Assembly: GCF_013359905.1 (NCBI RefSeq)
Contig: NZ_JABMCC010000115.1
Span: 682,001-746,000 of the forward strand
Source of the DNA: Paenibacillus taichungensis
Lineage (GTDB): Bacteria; Bacillota; Bacilli; Paenibacillales; Paenibacillaceae
DNA length: 64,000 bases
Direction of reading: 5' to 3'
Program-made: the position numbers and the translations under genes
Notes under the pieces: generated by a model
What the model was told of the DNA's origin: nothing
Databases searched by the model: none
The model's input: only the letters and a program-made list of their open reading frames with translations
Shown: piece by piece, positions 1 to 8,118 of the stretch
Position numbering within the stretch: position 1 is the first letter of the stretch
Layout of the letters: every line of letters starts with the position of its first letter

Positions 1-75
1 CTCTCTTTCAAGGGAACGCGTTATGTAGGCTTTGAACGCTACAATCGTTTGTATTCAGAGCGTGTACGCGGATAA
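1..75 (+). CDS. C-terminal end of an unidentified protein (5' end outside window)
   Basis: Frame 1 is open from the first base and ends at a TAA at 73-75, giving 24 residues ending in RLYSERVRG. A good rho-independent terminator follows 8 bases later, which supports a real gene end. The fragment is basic and rich in Tyr and Arg; it is too short to assign to a family. Confidence 0.55.
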   Translation, partial: LSFKGTRYVGFERYNRLYSERVRG

Positions 76-83
76 ACCGGCTG

Positions 84-113
84 GCTTGCGCCATAGTGGC
101 GTAAGCTTTTTTT
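84..113 (+). terminator. Rho-independent terminator
   Basis: A ten-base stem (GCTTGCGCCA paired with TGGCGTAAGC, one G-T wobble) with a short TAG loop is followed by seven T. It ends the gene that enters from the left. Confidence 0.8.
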
Positions 114-186
114 AATTTCTATTACGGACAAGCGTTTCTTAATGGGGCTAACGGGTTTCTATATAAGAAGAGACTTTATTCAATTT

Positions 187-236
187 ATGGTCCATATTCG
201 GTGAGTTGATGTAGACTTATATGATGAATGGACCAT
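187..236. promoter_or_regulatory. Inverted repeat pair upstream of the SDR gene
   Basis: ATGGTCCAT at 187-195 and its exact reverse complement ATGGACCAT at 228-236 lie 41 bases apart centre to centre, about four helical turns, immediately upstream of the ribosome binding site at 244-250. The pair could be a regulator site or a hairpin in the leader. No convincing promoter could be placed between them. Confidence 0.35.
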
Positions 237-258
237 CCCAATAGAGGAGGAAATGATG

Positions 259-1008
259 ATGTCATTTACAGATCAAGTCGTGGTTGTGACGGGAGCAGCC
301 AAAGGAATCGGTCGAAGTGTTGCTGAGGCCTATGCAGTTGCAGGGGCTAAAGTCGTACTTGCAGACTATGAGGAAGCGGAAGGGGCTGCTGCTGCTGCTT
401 CGATTCGCAATGAAGGTGGAGAAGCCATCTTTGTCCAATGCGATGTACGTCAAGAGAAGGATATAACGAACCTCATTCAAACGACAATGGATGAATTCAA
501 ACAAATTGATGTGCTCATAAACAATGCGGGTGTCTCCAGATGGAAATCTCCCTATGAGCTAACGCTGGAAGAGTGGGACGATATACTCAATACCAATGTG
601 CGAAGTTGCTTTCTCGCAAGCCGGGAAGTGGCCAAACATATGAAGCACAACGAAAATGGTGGAGCGATTGTAAACATGGCCTCAACACGTGCGTTTATGT
701 CAGAGCCAGAAACAGAGGCCTATGCTGCATCCAAGGGAGCTATCGTGGCGTTGACACATGCGATGGCGGTCTCCTTGGGTAAGGACAAAATTCGGGTCAA
801 TTGTATCAGTCCGGGATGGATTGAGACAGGCAATGTTGAAAAATTGAAGCCAGAGGACCATGAACAGCACCCAGCAGGACGTGTAGGTGTTCCTTCGGAT
901 ATCTCCCGTGCTTGTTTGTATTTGTCCGATCCGAGCAATACCTTTGTCACAGGGACCAACCTGATTATTGATGGGGGCATGACCCGAAAAATGATATATG
1001 AGGACTAG
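259..1008 (+). CDS. SDR-family oxidoreductase (glucose/ribitol dehydrogenase type)
   Basis: Classical short-chain dehydrogenase of about 249 residues, the usual family length. Near the N-terminus it has the NAD(P)-binding glycine motif TGAAKGIG, then NNAG in the middle, and the catalytic Tyr and Lys in YAASK. The end (TGTNLIIDGGMT) is the typical C-terminal strand of the family. The substrate cannot be told; a sugar, polyol or 3-oxoacyl compound is possible. Three ATG codons occur in a row (253, 256, 259). The ribosome binding site GAGGAGG at 244-250 is best spaced for the third one, so I place the start at 259. The gene stands alone: terminators lie on both sides and an inverted repeat precedes it. 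Confidence 0.9.
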   Translation: MSFTDQVVVVTGAAKGIGRSVAEAYAVAGAKVVLADYEEAEGAAAAASIRNEGGEAIFVQCDVRQEKDITNLIQTTMDEFKQIDVLINNAGVSRWKSPYELTLEEWDDILNTNVRSCFLASREVAKHMKHNENGGAIVNMASTRAFMSEPETEAYAASKGAIVALTHAMAVSLGKDKIRVNCISPGWIETGNVEKLKPEDHEQHPAGRVGVPSDISRACLYLSDPSNTFVTGTNLIIDGGMTRKMIYED

Positions 1009-1054
1009 TACCGGGATTTCTCCGGTCAATTGTAAACTTTTGAAAACATAGCAG

Positions 1055-1093
1055 AAATAAGCCCAAGTTAAGCACTTGGGCTTATTTGTTTTT
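1055..1093 (+). terminator. Rho-independent terminator after the SDR gene
   Basis: A perfect 14-base stem (1055-1068 with 1074-1087, core AAGCCCAAGT) with a five-base loop runs into a T-rich stretch. Confidence 0.85.
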
Positions 1094-1152
1094 GGTAACT
1101 CGGTTGCTATAATAAATGTGATTTTACCACAGTACAGGAATGGAGGGAGAAT

Positions 1153-2898
1153 ATGTTCGGGAACTCATCCCGGAAAGTGTTTTGGCTATTACTGCTGATT
1201 GGAGGGATTATAATGACAGGCTTTGAATCTACTGCTGAAGCTGACGCAGATATACGAGCAGCCTGGGTATGGCAGGCCAAGTCTGTCAGTGATGGAGGAA
1301 ATGAGCTGCTGGACAATGCGGCTAAACATAAGATTAACAGACTTTATGTGAATGTGGATATGAATCTGTCAGAAGAGGTCTATCATACGTTTATATCCAA
1401 AGCCAGCAAGGCAGGAATCGCAGTTGAAGCACTTGGCGGAGATCCTTCATGGGCAGTGAGTGGTCGTGAAGGTCCAATGCTCAAACTGGCGTCCTGGGTA
1501 AGCAATTATAACCTGGCTGCTAAGCCGGAAGAGCGTTTTGACGCCATTCATCTGGATATCAAACCGTATGTATTGCCACAGTGGAATGAAGATGCCAAGC
1601 CGCTCGTCCAGTCCTGGGTTGTCAATATGAAGCTCTTGCTGGAACAGGTGAAACAGAATGGGGCGGTTGAAGTGAATGTCGACTTGCCTTTTTGGTTGGA
1701 TTCATACACGGTGACAGGTAGCAGAACTACTGACGATGCGGATAACGAGTCGTTGTCACACTGGTTTATCGGACAATTTGATCATATTACACTGCTCGCA
1801 TACCGTGACAGCGCGCAAGGAAACAATGGAATTATACGTTTGGTAGAACAAGAAATGATATGGGCTGACGCCAGGAGTGGTTCGATTACCGTTGGCGTAA
1901 ATACCAAGCCGATGCCTGGGGAAGAGTTCACGACTTTTGCTGGCAAAGGTGCGGCGCAATTGGAGAGTGTCTTAAGTGAAGTGGCATCTGCATTCACAGA
2001 TCATGCTTCCTATGCAGGTTCGGCTGTGCATGACATCGTGTACTGGGGGCAGCTGGAGCCAGGGGAAGTACCATTACCAGAGAATCCATCCAATCAACCT
2101 GAAATCCGAGGAACCTATATCTGGCAGGCTTCTCAGGTTACGAATGACGGTGGAGATCACATTCTGGAGTTCGCCAAAGCGCAAAACATTAATTGGTTAT
2201 ACGTCCGGCTTGATTTGGATCAACCGTACTCCAGTTATCGCAGTTTTGTGAAACGTGCTCAGACTCAAGGTATTGAGGTTCATGCGATGGGCGGTCATCC
2301 AATCTGGGGTAAAAAGGAAAATCGGCCACGGATACAGCGCTTGATCGATTACGTGAAAAATTATAATGCCGAATCCGAACCGGATGAACGTTTTAAGGGA
2401 ATCCATCTAGATATTGAACCGTACACCTTACCTGAATGGGAAAATGATCGGGATACGCTGCTGACCGAATGGGCTGCCAATATTGCTTATTTCCATGAAG
2501 AGACGAAAAAGGACAGTGATCTGGAAACGAGTGCCGATCTGGCTGTTTGGCTCGATACGTTCCCGTTACCGGGAAGAGACATGACTGTCAGTGAATACAT
2601 GATCTCAACACTGGACCACATATCTCTAATGGCATTCCGCAACATTGCTGAAGGCTCCAATGGAATTGCCGACGTCGTCAGTCAGGAAATGAAAATCGCG
2701 GATCGTTTGGGTAAACCACTCCTGATCTCGGTGGAGATGAAAGAGAATTTTGAAGGTAAACATATTTCATTTTATGATAAGGGTGCAGCGGAGATGGAAC
2801 GCCAGCTGGCACTGCTTCCAGATCTGTTAAGTGAGTATAAAGCCTACAAAGGCAATATCGTCCATGCTTACGATTACTGGATTCAAGCCAAGCCCTGA
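1153..2898 (+). CDS. Secreted protein with two tandem TIM-barrel-like (glycosidase-like) repeats
   Basis: Protein of 581 residues. The first 30 residues form a signal peptide (hydrophobic LLLLIGGII core, likely cleavage after AEA), so it is exported. Two homologous blocks follow, about residues 33-303 and 317-581. Each opens with IR..W.WQA..V.(D)GG, continues with LYV..D, then GIHLDI-type and FDHI/LDHI strands, and ends near a YW motif. This pattern resembles alpha/beta barrel hydrolases acting on polysaccharide. In the second block the strand reads LDIEPY (Glu422); in the first it reads LDIKPY (Lys137), so the first block may have lost a catalytic acid. The start is fixed by GGAGGGA at 1142-1148. 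I cannot name the substrate. The gene appears monocistronic, with terminators on both sides. Confidence 0.75.
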   Translation: MFGNSSRKVFWLLLLIGGIIMTGFESTAEADADIRAAWVWQAKSVSDGGNELLDNAAKHKINRLYVNVDMNLSEEVYHTFISKASKAGIAVEALGGDPSWAVSGREGPMLKLASWVSNYNLAAKPEERFDAIHLDIKPYVLPQWNEDAKPLVQSWVVNMKLLLEQVKQNGAVEVNVDLPFWLDSYTVTGSRTTDDADNESLSHWFIGQFDHITLLAYRDSAQGNNGIIRLVEQEMIWADARSGSITVGVNTKPMPGEEFTTFAGKGAAQLESVLSEVASAFTDHASYAGSAVHDIVYWGQLEPGEVPLPENPSNQPEIRGTYIWQASQVTNDGGDHILEFAKAQNINWLYVRLDLDQPYSSYRSFVKRAQTQGIEVHAMGGHPIWGKKENRPRIQRLIDYVKNYNAESEPDERFKGIHLDIEPYTLPEWENDRDTLLTEWAANIAYFHEETKKDSDLETSADLAVWLDTFPLPGRDMTVSEYMISTLDHISLMAFRNIAEGSNGIADVVSQEMKIADRLGKPLLISVEMKENFEGKHISFYDKGAAEMERQLALLPDLLSEYKAYKGNIVHAYDYWIQAKP

Positions 2899-2929
2899 AT
2901 AGGCAGGTTATATAGGAAATGTTATGTCT

Positions 2930-2968
2930 CGGGACTTCACTTAGGGTGAGGTTCCGGGTTTTTTTTAT
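2930..2968 (+). terminator. Rho-independent terminator
   Basis: An 11-base stem with wobble pairs (CGGGACTTCAC with GTGAGGTTCCG) is followed by eight T. It ends the barrel-protein gene. Confidence 0.75.
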
Positions 2969-3057
2969 GGTAAAAAAATAAAATCGTGTCACCGAATGGG
3001 CATCTGCACAATACGATATACGGTGATGAAGAGGTTCAACAAGGGAGGAAACAGGAT

Positions 3058-3480
3058 ATGGCTGTTATTAAAGCCAACTCGGAAGACGTCAAGCTGCTCG
3101 CTAGACTGATGAGAGCGGAGGCTGAAGGTGACGGCGAACAAGGCATGCTGCTTGTAGGCAATGTGGGTGTAAACCGGGTGCTCGGCGATTGCTTGGATTT
3201 CGGTGATATTCGGGACATTAATCGAATGGTGTTTCAGAATCCGGGTGGCTTCGAGTCTACGCAAAAAGGGTACTTCTACCAACGGGCAAGATCATCGGAA
3301 ATACGCTTGGCACAGCGTGTCATTAACGGCGAACGCTTCTGGCCAGCCAGCAACTCCCTGTGGTTTTTCCGTCCGGTGGGGGAATGTCCGCCAACCTGGT
3401 ATAACCAGCAAAATACAGGCCGTTTCAAGGCGCATTGTTTCTTCAGTCCGACAGGCGAAGACTGTCCAACCGTATATTAA
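3058..3480 (+). CDS. cwlJ: Spore cortex-lytic cell wall hydrolase CwlJ
   Basis: A 140-residue protein of the SleB/CwlJ hydrolase family (hydrolase_2 domain) spanning nearly the whole chain: the N-terminal LLARLMRAEAEGD segment with the family Glu, NVGVNRV, and the C-terminal FRPVGECPPTWYNQQNTGRF segment are all present. It has no signal peptide and no peptidoglycan-binding domain, which separates CwlJ from SleB. In bacilli CwlJ sits in the spore coat and degrades cortex during germination. I start it at the ATG at 3058, behind GGGAGG at 3043-3048; an upstream in-frame extension has no ribosome site. The next gene, gerQ, follows after 18 bases, the known cwlJ-gerQ pairing. Confidence 0.93.
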   Translation: MAVIKANSEDVKLLARLMRAEAEGDGEQGMLLVGNVGVNRVLGDCLDFGDIRDINRMVFQNPGGFESTQKGYFYQRARSSEIRLAQRVINGERFWPASNSLWFFRPVGECPPTWYNQQNTGRFKAHCFFSPTGEDCPTVY

Positions 3481-3498
3481 ATTTTGGGAGGAATCATT

Positions 3499-3990
3499 AT
3501 GATTAACCAGCCGTATCAACCGACACAAGTTATGGGCCAACAGGCCAATTCGCAAGTCCAAGGAACATCATATAAAATTGGTAACGGTATGCCAATGATG
3601 TCCCCAACACCAGGCATGGTTTCACCTAGTTCCACAAGCGTACCTCCGCTCGTATCAAGTGGTGCTCCAATGACACCTACGGGTGGAGTGGTAACCACTA
3701 CTGCGCCACAGTTTGAACAATCCTACATTGAAAATATTTTACGGCTTAATCTGGGCAAATGTGGAACATTCTACATGACATACGAAGGTAACAAAGAATG
3801 GAATGCCCGCATTTTCCAAGGTATTCTGGAAGCGGCTGGTCGTGACCATATCATCATCAGTGACCCGAACACTGGAAAACGGATCATTCTTCTGATGGTC
3901 AATTTCGACTATGCTACATTCGATGAGCCGTTGTTGTATCAATATCCAGGTGTGATCGGGAACTATCCGCAACAACCAAGCAGACGCTAA
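3499..3990 (+). CDS. gerQ: Spore coat protein GerQ
   Basis: A 163-residue protein. The first 75 residues are low-complexity and rich in Pro, Ser, Thr, Gln and Met. The conserved GerQ domain follows (SYIENILRLNLGKCGTFYMT, then IILLMVNFDYATFDEP). GerQ is a coat protein needed to place CwlJ in the spore, and it becomes cross-linked by transglutaminase; the Gln- and Lys-bearing parts fit that. The ATG at 3499 is preceded by GGGAGGA at 3486-3492; a TTG at 3484 lies before that site and is rejected. It forms an operon with cwlJ, and expression in the mother cell is expected from the family, although I could not identify a SigE or SigK promoter with confidence. Confidence 0.93.
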   Translation: MINQPYQPTQVMGQQANSQVQGTSYKIGNGMPMMSPTPGMVSPSSTSVPPLVSSGAPMTPTGGVVTTTAPQFEQSYIENILRLNLGKCGTFYMTYEGNKEWNARIFQGILEAAGRDHIIISDPNTGKRIILLMVNFDYATFDEPLLYQYPGVIGNYPQQPSRR

Positions 3991-4031
3991 TCCTTACAGA
4001 AAAAAGAACATAATATAATACGGCCATACAG

Positions 4032-4077
4032 AGCTGTCTCGATTGCGGATGTTATTCCGCAAACGGGGCAGCTTTTC
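4032..4077 (+). terminator. Rho-independent terminator after gerQ
   Basis: AGCTGTCTCG pairs with CGGGGCAGCT (two wobbles) around an inner TTGCGGA/TCCGCAA hairpin, followed by TTTTCC. Confidence 0.75.
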
Positions 4078-4203
4078 CTATATGATGATATAGAGCATAA
4101 TCAAATAAAAACTTAACATAAACAGAAGTAACCTTTTTCTCAAATAAGGGCACTTAAAGATAAATACATCAAGCAGCAAGCGCACAGGAAGGAGCGAAAC
4201 ATA

Positions 4204-5784
4204 TTGAAGACATGGATCGATGGAGCACTCCAGGGGCAAGCCGAGGCTTATGAGCAGCTGGTGACGCAATTTAGCGGGATGGCACTGGCTGTCGCTTATC
4301 AAAAATTAGGGGATACGTTCCTGGCCGAAGATGTGGTACAAGAGGCATTCACGGAGGCCTTTGCGAATTTGTCCAAACTGGACAACCCTGATGCTTTTCC
4401 CGGATGGTTCAAAGTCATCGTGGAGAGACAGTGTTACCGTCTAATGAGGCGTAAGCAGCATGGCACCGTCCCGGTCCTGGAGATTGAGGATGTAATTCAG
4501 GAAGAGAATCTGGCTCATAATCCTGAAGAACAGGCTTTGAAAGGAGAGGTGCATCGCCTCCTGCGAGATTCGATTTCCAATTTGCCAACTTCCATGCAGC
4601 TTGCTGTTGAACTGTTTTATTTTCAGGGCTACTCGCTCAAGGAAATGTCGGAATTTCTCGGGGTTAATGTTCCGGCTCTGAAGAAACGGTTGTATGATGC
4701 CAGATCCAGGCTCAGACGTTCATTGCCTGTGGCGGATGTGATTTCAGTATTTAGTGATCTATACGAAGGAGGAAAAGGAATGCTTCACATTATGAATGGT
4801 GACCATGCGGCAGATCGATTAAGACAAAGCGGGATTCAAGGTGAAATTTTGGTCTGGCGAGAGCTTTATACATTTGGACCGATAACAAGAAATATGAGGA
4901 ATGAGAAGGATCGAAGTGAACGAGCACAATATTTGGAGCATCACTTGGGTATTCCACAGACTGAATACTTGAAAATCAAGGAACTTGAGCAGACACTTAA
5001 GTCATTCCATCAGCACGAAGAGATCGTCCTGTGGTTTGAGTATGACCTCTATGATCAGGCAATGCTATCGTATTTGCTGCACTATTTCAGGGAACAGGAC
5101 CTGAAGAATACAAAGCTGAATCTGTTATGCATCGATAACTATCCAGACATAGAACATTTTCGGGGACTTGGGCAACTCACCCCCTCACAGATTGGACGTT
5201 TATCAGGTACCTGGCACGTGATGGGGGTGGAGGAAATCCAGGCTGGCAGCGAGTTTTGGGCAGCGTATGCATCATCTGACATTCAGGATCACAAGGACTA
5301 CTTGCTAAAAAATACATCGGTGCTCCCTTTTTCACATGCTGCATTCAAGGCCCACCTGTCCCGTCTGCCTTCTGTATTGAACGGACTGGGCATAATTGAG
5401 CAATCGACACTGGAGGCCATAAGAGAGGGCGTGAATAGTCCTTATCCATTGTTCAAGCATGTTGGAGACCAATTGCATATCTTGGGAATGGGTGATCTGG
5501 AGTACTGGGCTCATCTGAAGAGAATGACAGAGGAACCACATGCTTTACTTCAATTAAGCGGTGTACAAGCTTTTCCTAACTTCCAGCAGCATCATGATGA
5601 ATTCCGTCACGCTGTCTTGTCTTTGACCGAACTCGGTATTCAGGTGCTGAATGGAGAAGTAGACTGGGCACTATTAAGACATGATACTTCTTATACTTCC
5701 TGGATTGGTGGTCTTCAGATAGGCGAAGAGGAAGACACGCCTTGGCGCTGGGACACCGTTAATGGGAACGTAGTGATCCTATAG
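4204..5784 (+). CDS. ECF-type sigma factor fused to a DUF1835 domain protein
   Basis: A 526-residue fusion. Residues 1 to about 85 match sigma region 2 (YEQLVTQFSGMALAVAYQ, then AEDVVQEAFTEAF and DAFPGWFKVIV). Residues of about 115-180 match sigma region 4 (LPTSMQLAVELFYFQGYSLKEMSEFLGV, a helix-turn-helix). From residue 193 (MLHIMNGDHAADRL) the chain is a complete DUF1835 protein, the start that free-standing members of that family have. The sigma part would direct RNA polymerase; the role of DUF1835 is not known. The start is a TTG behind AGGAAGGA at 4187-4194. An intact ribosome site and ATG occur at the domain junction (see 4766-4782), so two products could be made. No separate anti-sigma gene is adjacent. 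I saw no frameshift. Confidence 0.85.
   Translation: MKTWIDGALQGQAEAYEQLVTQFSGMALAVAYQKLGDTFLAEDVVQEAFTEAFANLSKLDNPDAFPGWFKVIVERQCYRLMRRKQHGTVPVLEIEDVIQEENLAHNPEEQALKGEVHRLLRDSISNLPTSMQLAVELFYFQGYSLKEMSEFLGVNVPALKKRLYDARSRLRRSLPVADVISVFSDLYEGGKGMLHIMNGDHAADRLRQSGIQGEILVWRELYTFGPITRNMRNEKDRSERAQYLEHHLGIPQTEYLKIKELEQTLKSFHQHEEIVLWFEYDLYDQAMLSYLLHYFREQDLKNTKLNLLCIDNYPDIEHFRGLGQLTPSQIGRLSGTWHVMGVEEIQAGSEFWAAYASSDIQDHKDYLLKNTSVLPFSHAAFKAHLSRLPSVLNGLGIIEQSTLEAIREGVNSPYPLFKHVGDQLHILGMGDLEYWAHLKRMTEEPHALLQLSGVQAFPNFQQHHDEFRHAVLSLTELGIQVLNGEVDWALLRHDTSYTSWIGGLQIGEEEDTPWRWDTVNGNVVIL
4766..4782 (+). promoter_or_regulatory. Internal ribosome binding site and ATG at the sigma/DUF1835 junction
   Basis: AAGGAGG at 4766-4772 stands seven bases before an in-frame ATG at 4780. 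This is an ideal initiation site inside the coding region, exactly where the DUF1835 domain starts, and would give a 334-residue stand-alone product. It may be a relic of two ancestral genes or a working second start. Confidence 0.6.
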
Positions 5785-5886
5785 AGAATGCGATGGCATC
5801 AGAAATAAAATAAAAGCAGTAGAAGCAGTAGAGGGGTAATTGCTTAGCTAACGTGCCAGCTAATCCTCATCATCCATAAAATCATG

Positions 5887-5936
5887 AAAAAAGAGTATCC
5901 CGCCATGCCTGAGCATGAGCTAGGATACTCTTTTTG
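5887..5936. terminator. Bidirectional terminator between convergent genes
   Basis: AAAAAGAGTATCC and GGATACTCTTTTT form a stem bounded by A and T tracts on both strands, with an inner CATGC/GCATG pairing. It serves the sigma-DUF1835 gene on the plus strand and the alkaline phosphatase on the minus strand. Confidence 0.85.
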
Positions 5937-5953
5937 TTAGTTCAACCTTTATG

Positions 5954-7810
5954 CTACTTGGCCGCATCCAACTTCAATGCAGTTACCATCTTACGGAACA
6001 CATCCGTATTATCGAGATAGCCGGAGAACAGGTGGGACCCTGGTCCCGAGGCGTTGATTGGCACATCGTCGAATGTGTGGACTTCCTGGCCTTCATCATG
6101 AGGCAGGTTACCCGTGTAGTGAACACCGTCCGGGTCTTTGTCCGGGTTAGCGATATACCATGCCTTGTCTTTGACGTTAGGGTCCTGGATGGTAGGACTG
6201 ATTGGCACCGGATTAGCGAGATAATCCTCATTGTTATCCGGCATATTGCCCCAGCCAACAGCGATCTTCCACTCGGAATCCGGATTGTCCGGGAATCCAT
6301 CACCGTTTGCATCCACATACGTCGGGAACTTGGAATCAGCATATGTGCCGATCAATTCACGGAGTTCGTCACCCGATTTACCTTTGGCGGCTTCCGTGTT
6401 ATACGTTCCGTTTAGAGTAAGGGAATGACCGTGGTCGGATGTGACGATAACGAGCGTATCCGGGTGTTTCTTCGCATATTCCTTAACCTGACCAACCGTT
6501 TGATCGAATTCAATTGCATCCCATACGGAGCGTTCAAAATCCATCGTGTGAGCCTGTTTATCAATCGATGCACCTTCGACCATCAGGAAAAATCCGTTTT
6601 TGTTCTGTTCCAGCACTTGAAGGGCTGTGTCAGTCATTTCCATCAACGTTGGCTGATCGGTATCCTTGCCCACAATTTCTGCATTGTTAGGCTGAGTATA
6701 CTCCCGGTCATAATATACGTTCATGTTGCCTTTGCGGAATAATCCAAGCAATGATTTGGTAGAGGCAGACTTGTCCAGATTTGTTGCATCTGTCACGTAG
6801 GTATATCCTTCTTTTTTGAACTCCTCCACAATATTACGTCCATCTTTGCGTTTTCCGCCGTCAGCTGCTGGAAGGAACCACTCCAGACCACCGCCAAGAA
6901 TAACATCCGGTCGATTGGCTTCATTCAGATACATGCTCGCAATCGCTTCTTGCTCCCCGCGCTTACGTGTATGTACAGCCATTGCAGCAGGTGTCGCATC
7001 TGTCACATCCGCAGTCGTTACAAGGCCGGTAGCCATGCCACGTGTCCGTTTCACCAGCTCAACGATGTTTTCCACCTTCGGATCGTCAAAAGGGTCTGGT
7101 GTATTGTCCGGGTAGACACCCTCGGCATTGACGGCCGTTTTGTGACCAGTTGCATAAGCGGAAGCACTATTGGCTGAATCGGTGACGATCGAATCCATGC
7201 CAGAGGTGGTGACCATGCCCATGGCATCCATTTGTTCCATCTCCAGCCAACCCTTGAATTTGCCTTCGTTAATACCCTTGGATACAACACGAGCGGCGGT
7301 GCGAATATTGGCACTCATGCCATCGCCAATCATTAGAACGACATTTTTGGCTTGCTCACCGTTTGTCAGTGTCGCCGTGTCTTTGGAAGGATCGAACACT
7401 TGGTATACGACCCGTGAATATGTACGCTTGCCTGTAGCCGTCGTCTCGGCGGTTACCACAATGGAATCACTCTCTTTGAAGGCAACATCCCGTATGGTGT
7501 ATTCTGTGCTCAGTTCGGAGCTGCTTGTCCACGTTCCGGACTTGCCGAAGTATTTGTCCGGTGACAAGCCATTAACCTGGATTTTAATGTCTTGCGATTT
7601 TAACTTGGCACCGTTCAATTCAACTCGGAAATCGAGCTTCTGGCCTGCCAGAATCTGAGCGCGGTCAATAGGTAAAATGGTAAATGCGGCCGGGGCCGTC
7701 TGTTGCTGGGCAGATACGGGTTCAGCATTGACCTGCCAAGGCACTGCTGTAATTGCAACAGCCGCGCTAAGTAGTAGAGCATTCCATTTCATAGCATGAT
7801 GGCTTTTCAT
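5954..7810 (-). CDS. Secreted alkaline phosphatase (PhoA superfamily)
   Basis: A 618-residue exported phosphomonoesterase. The first 29 residues form a signal peptide (WNALLLSAAVAITAVPW, cleavage after VNA). An N-terminal beta domain of about 130 residues precedes the catalytic domain. That domain carries the first metal Asp in VVLMIGDGMS, the nucleophilic Ser in VTDSANSASAYATGHKT, metal ligands in MVEGASIDKQAHTMD and VTSDHGHS, and a late His in GPGSHLFSGY. A calcium-binding-like Asp-rich insert (DANGDGFPDNPDS) lies near the C-terminus. The start is placed at ATG 7810 because GGAGG is seven bases upstream; a longer reading frame lacks such a site. A PhoP-type promoter precedes it, so phosphate starvation probably induces it. 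No C-terminal anchor is evident. Confidence 0.92.
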   Translation of the reverse strand: MKSHHAMKWNALLLSAAVAITAVPWQVNAEPVSAQQQTAPAAFTILPIDRAQILAGQKLDFRVELNGAKLKSQDIKIQVNGLSPDKYFGKSGTWTSSSELSTEYTIRDVAFKESDSIVVTAETTATGKRTYSRVVYQVFDPSKDTATLTNGEQAKNVVLMIGDGMSANIRTAARVVSKGINEGKFKGWLEMEQMDAMGMVTTSGMDSIVTDSANSASAYATGHKTAVNAEGVYPDNTPDPFDDPKVENIVELVKRTRGMATGLVTTADVTDATPAAMAVHTRKRGEQEAIASMYLNEANRPDVILGGGLEWFLPAADGGKRKDGRNIVEEFKKEGYTYVTDATNLDKSASTKSLLGLFRKGNMNVYYDREYTQPNNAEIVGKDTDQPTLMEMTDTALQVLEQNKNGFFLMVEGASIDKQAHTMDFERSVWDAIEFDQTVGQVKEYAKKHPDTLVIVTSDHGHSLTLNGTYNTEAAKGKSGDELRELIGTYADSKFPTYVDANGDGFPDNPDSEWKIAVGWGNMPDNNEDYLANPVPISPTIQDPNVKDKAWYIANPDKDPDGVHYTGNLPHDEGQEVHTFDDVPINASGPGSHLFSGYLDNTDVFRKMVTALKLDAAK

Positions 7811-7848
7811 GAACATACCTCCGAGATCAATTTGTTGTTCTATTTGGA

Positions 7849-7892
7849 AGTATATAGCTGAATGATTAACTGAGCGTAAGAGAAAAGTTAAA
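7849..7892 (-). promoter_or_regulatory. Putative PhoP-dependent promoter of the alkaline phosphatase
   Basis: On the minus strand three TTAACA-like hexamers, TTTAAC (7887-7892), TCTTAC (7876-7881) and GTTAAT (7865-7870), repeat every 11 bases. A TATACT -10 box (7849-7854) follows ten bases after the last one. This spacing is that of Pho boxes bound by PhoP in Bacillus. Only three of the usual four repeats are clear. Confidence 0.6.
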
Positions 7893-8006
7893 CCGTAAGC
7901 AAGAAGATGCATATATTTGTTAGTAAAACGTAAAAAAAACTGCGCATTCGGTACATTTGTTAACGAAATAGCCCGTATGCATCATTTCGTTGTCATAGGA
8001 CACGGA

Positions 8007-8034
8007 TTGACTGTGTAGTGTAGAATTATATAAT
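8007..8034 (+). promoter_or_regulatory. SigA-type promoter of the CNNM/CBS gene
   Basis: TTGACT (8007-8012), 16 bases, then TATAAT (8029-8034). Transcription from here would leave a leader of about 150 bases before the TTG start at 8189. Confidence 0.7.
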
Positions 8035-8118
8035 AAAAGAAGCATATCCTTGTTATTCGACAGAAGAAGGTGGAGGTGAATGCATTGGGAAGTTGAAACT
8101 GCATATGAGCGGCAGAAT

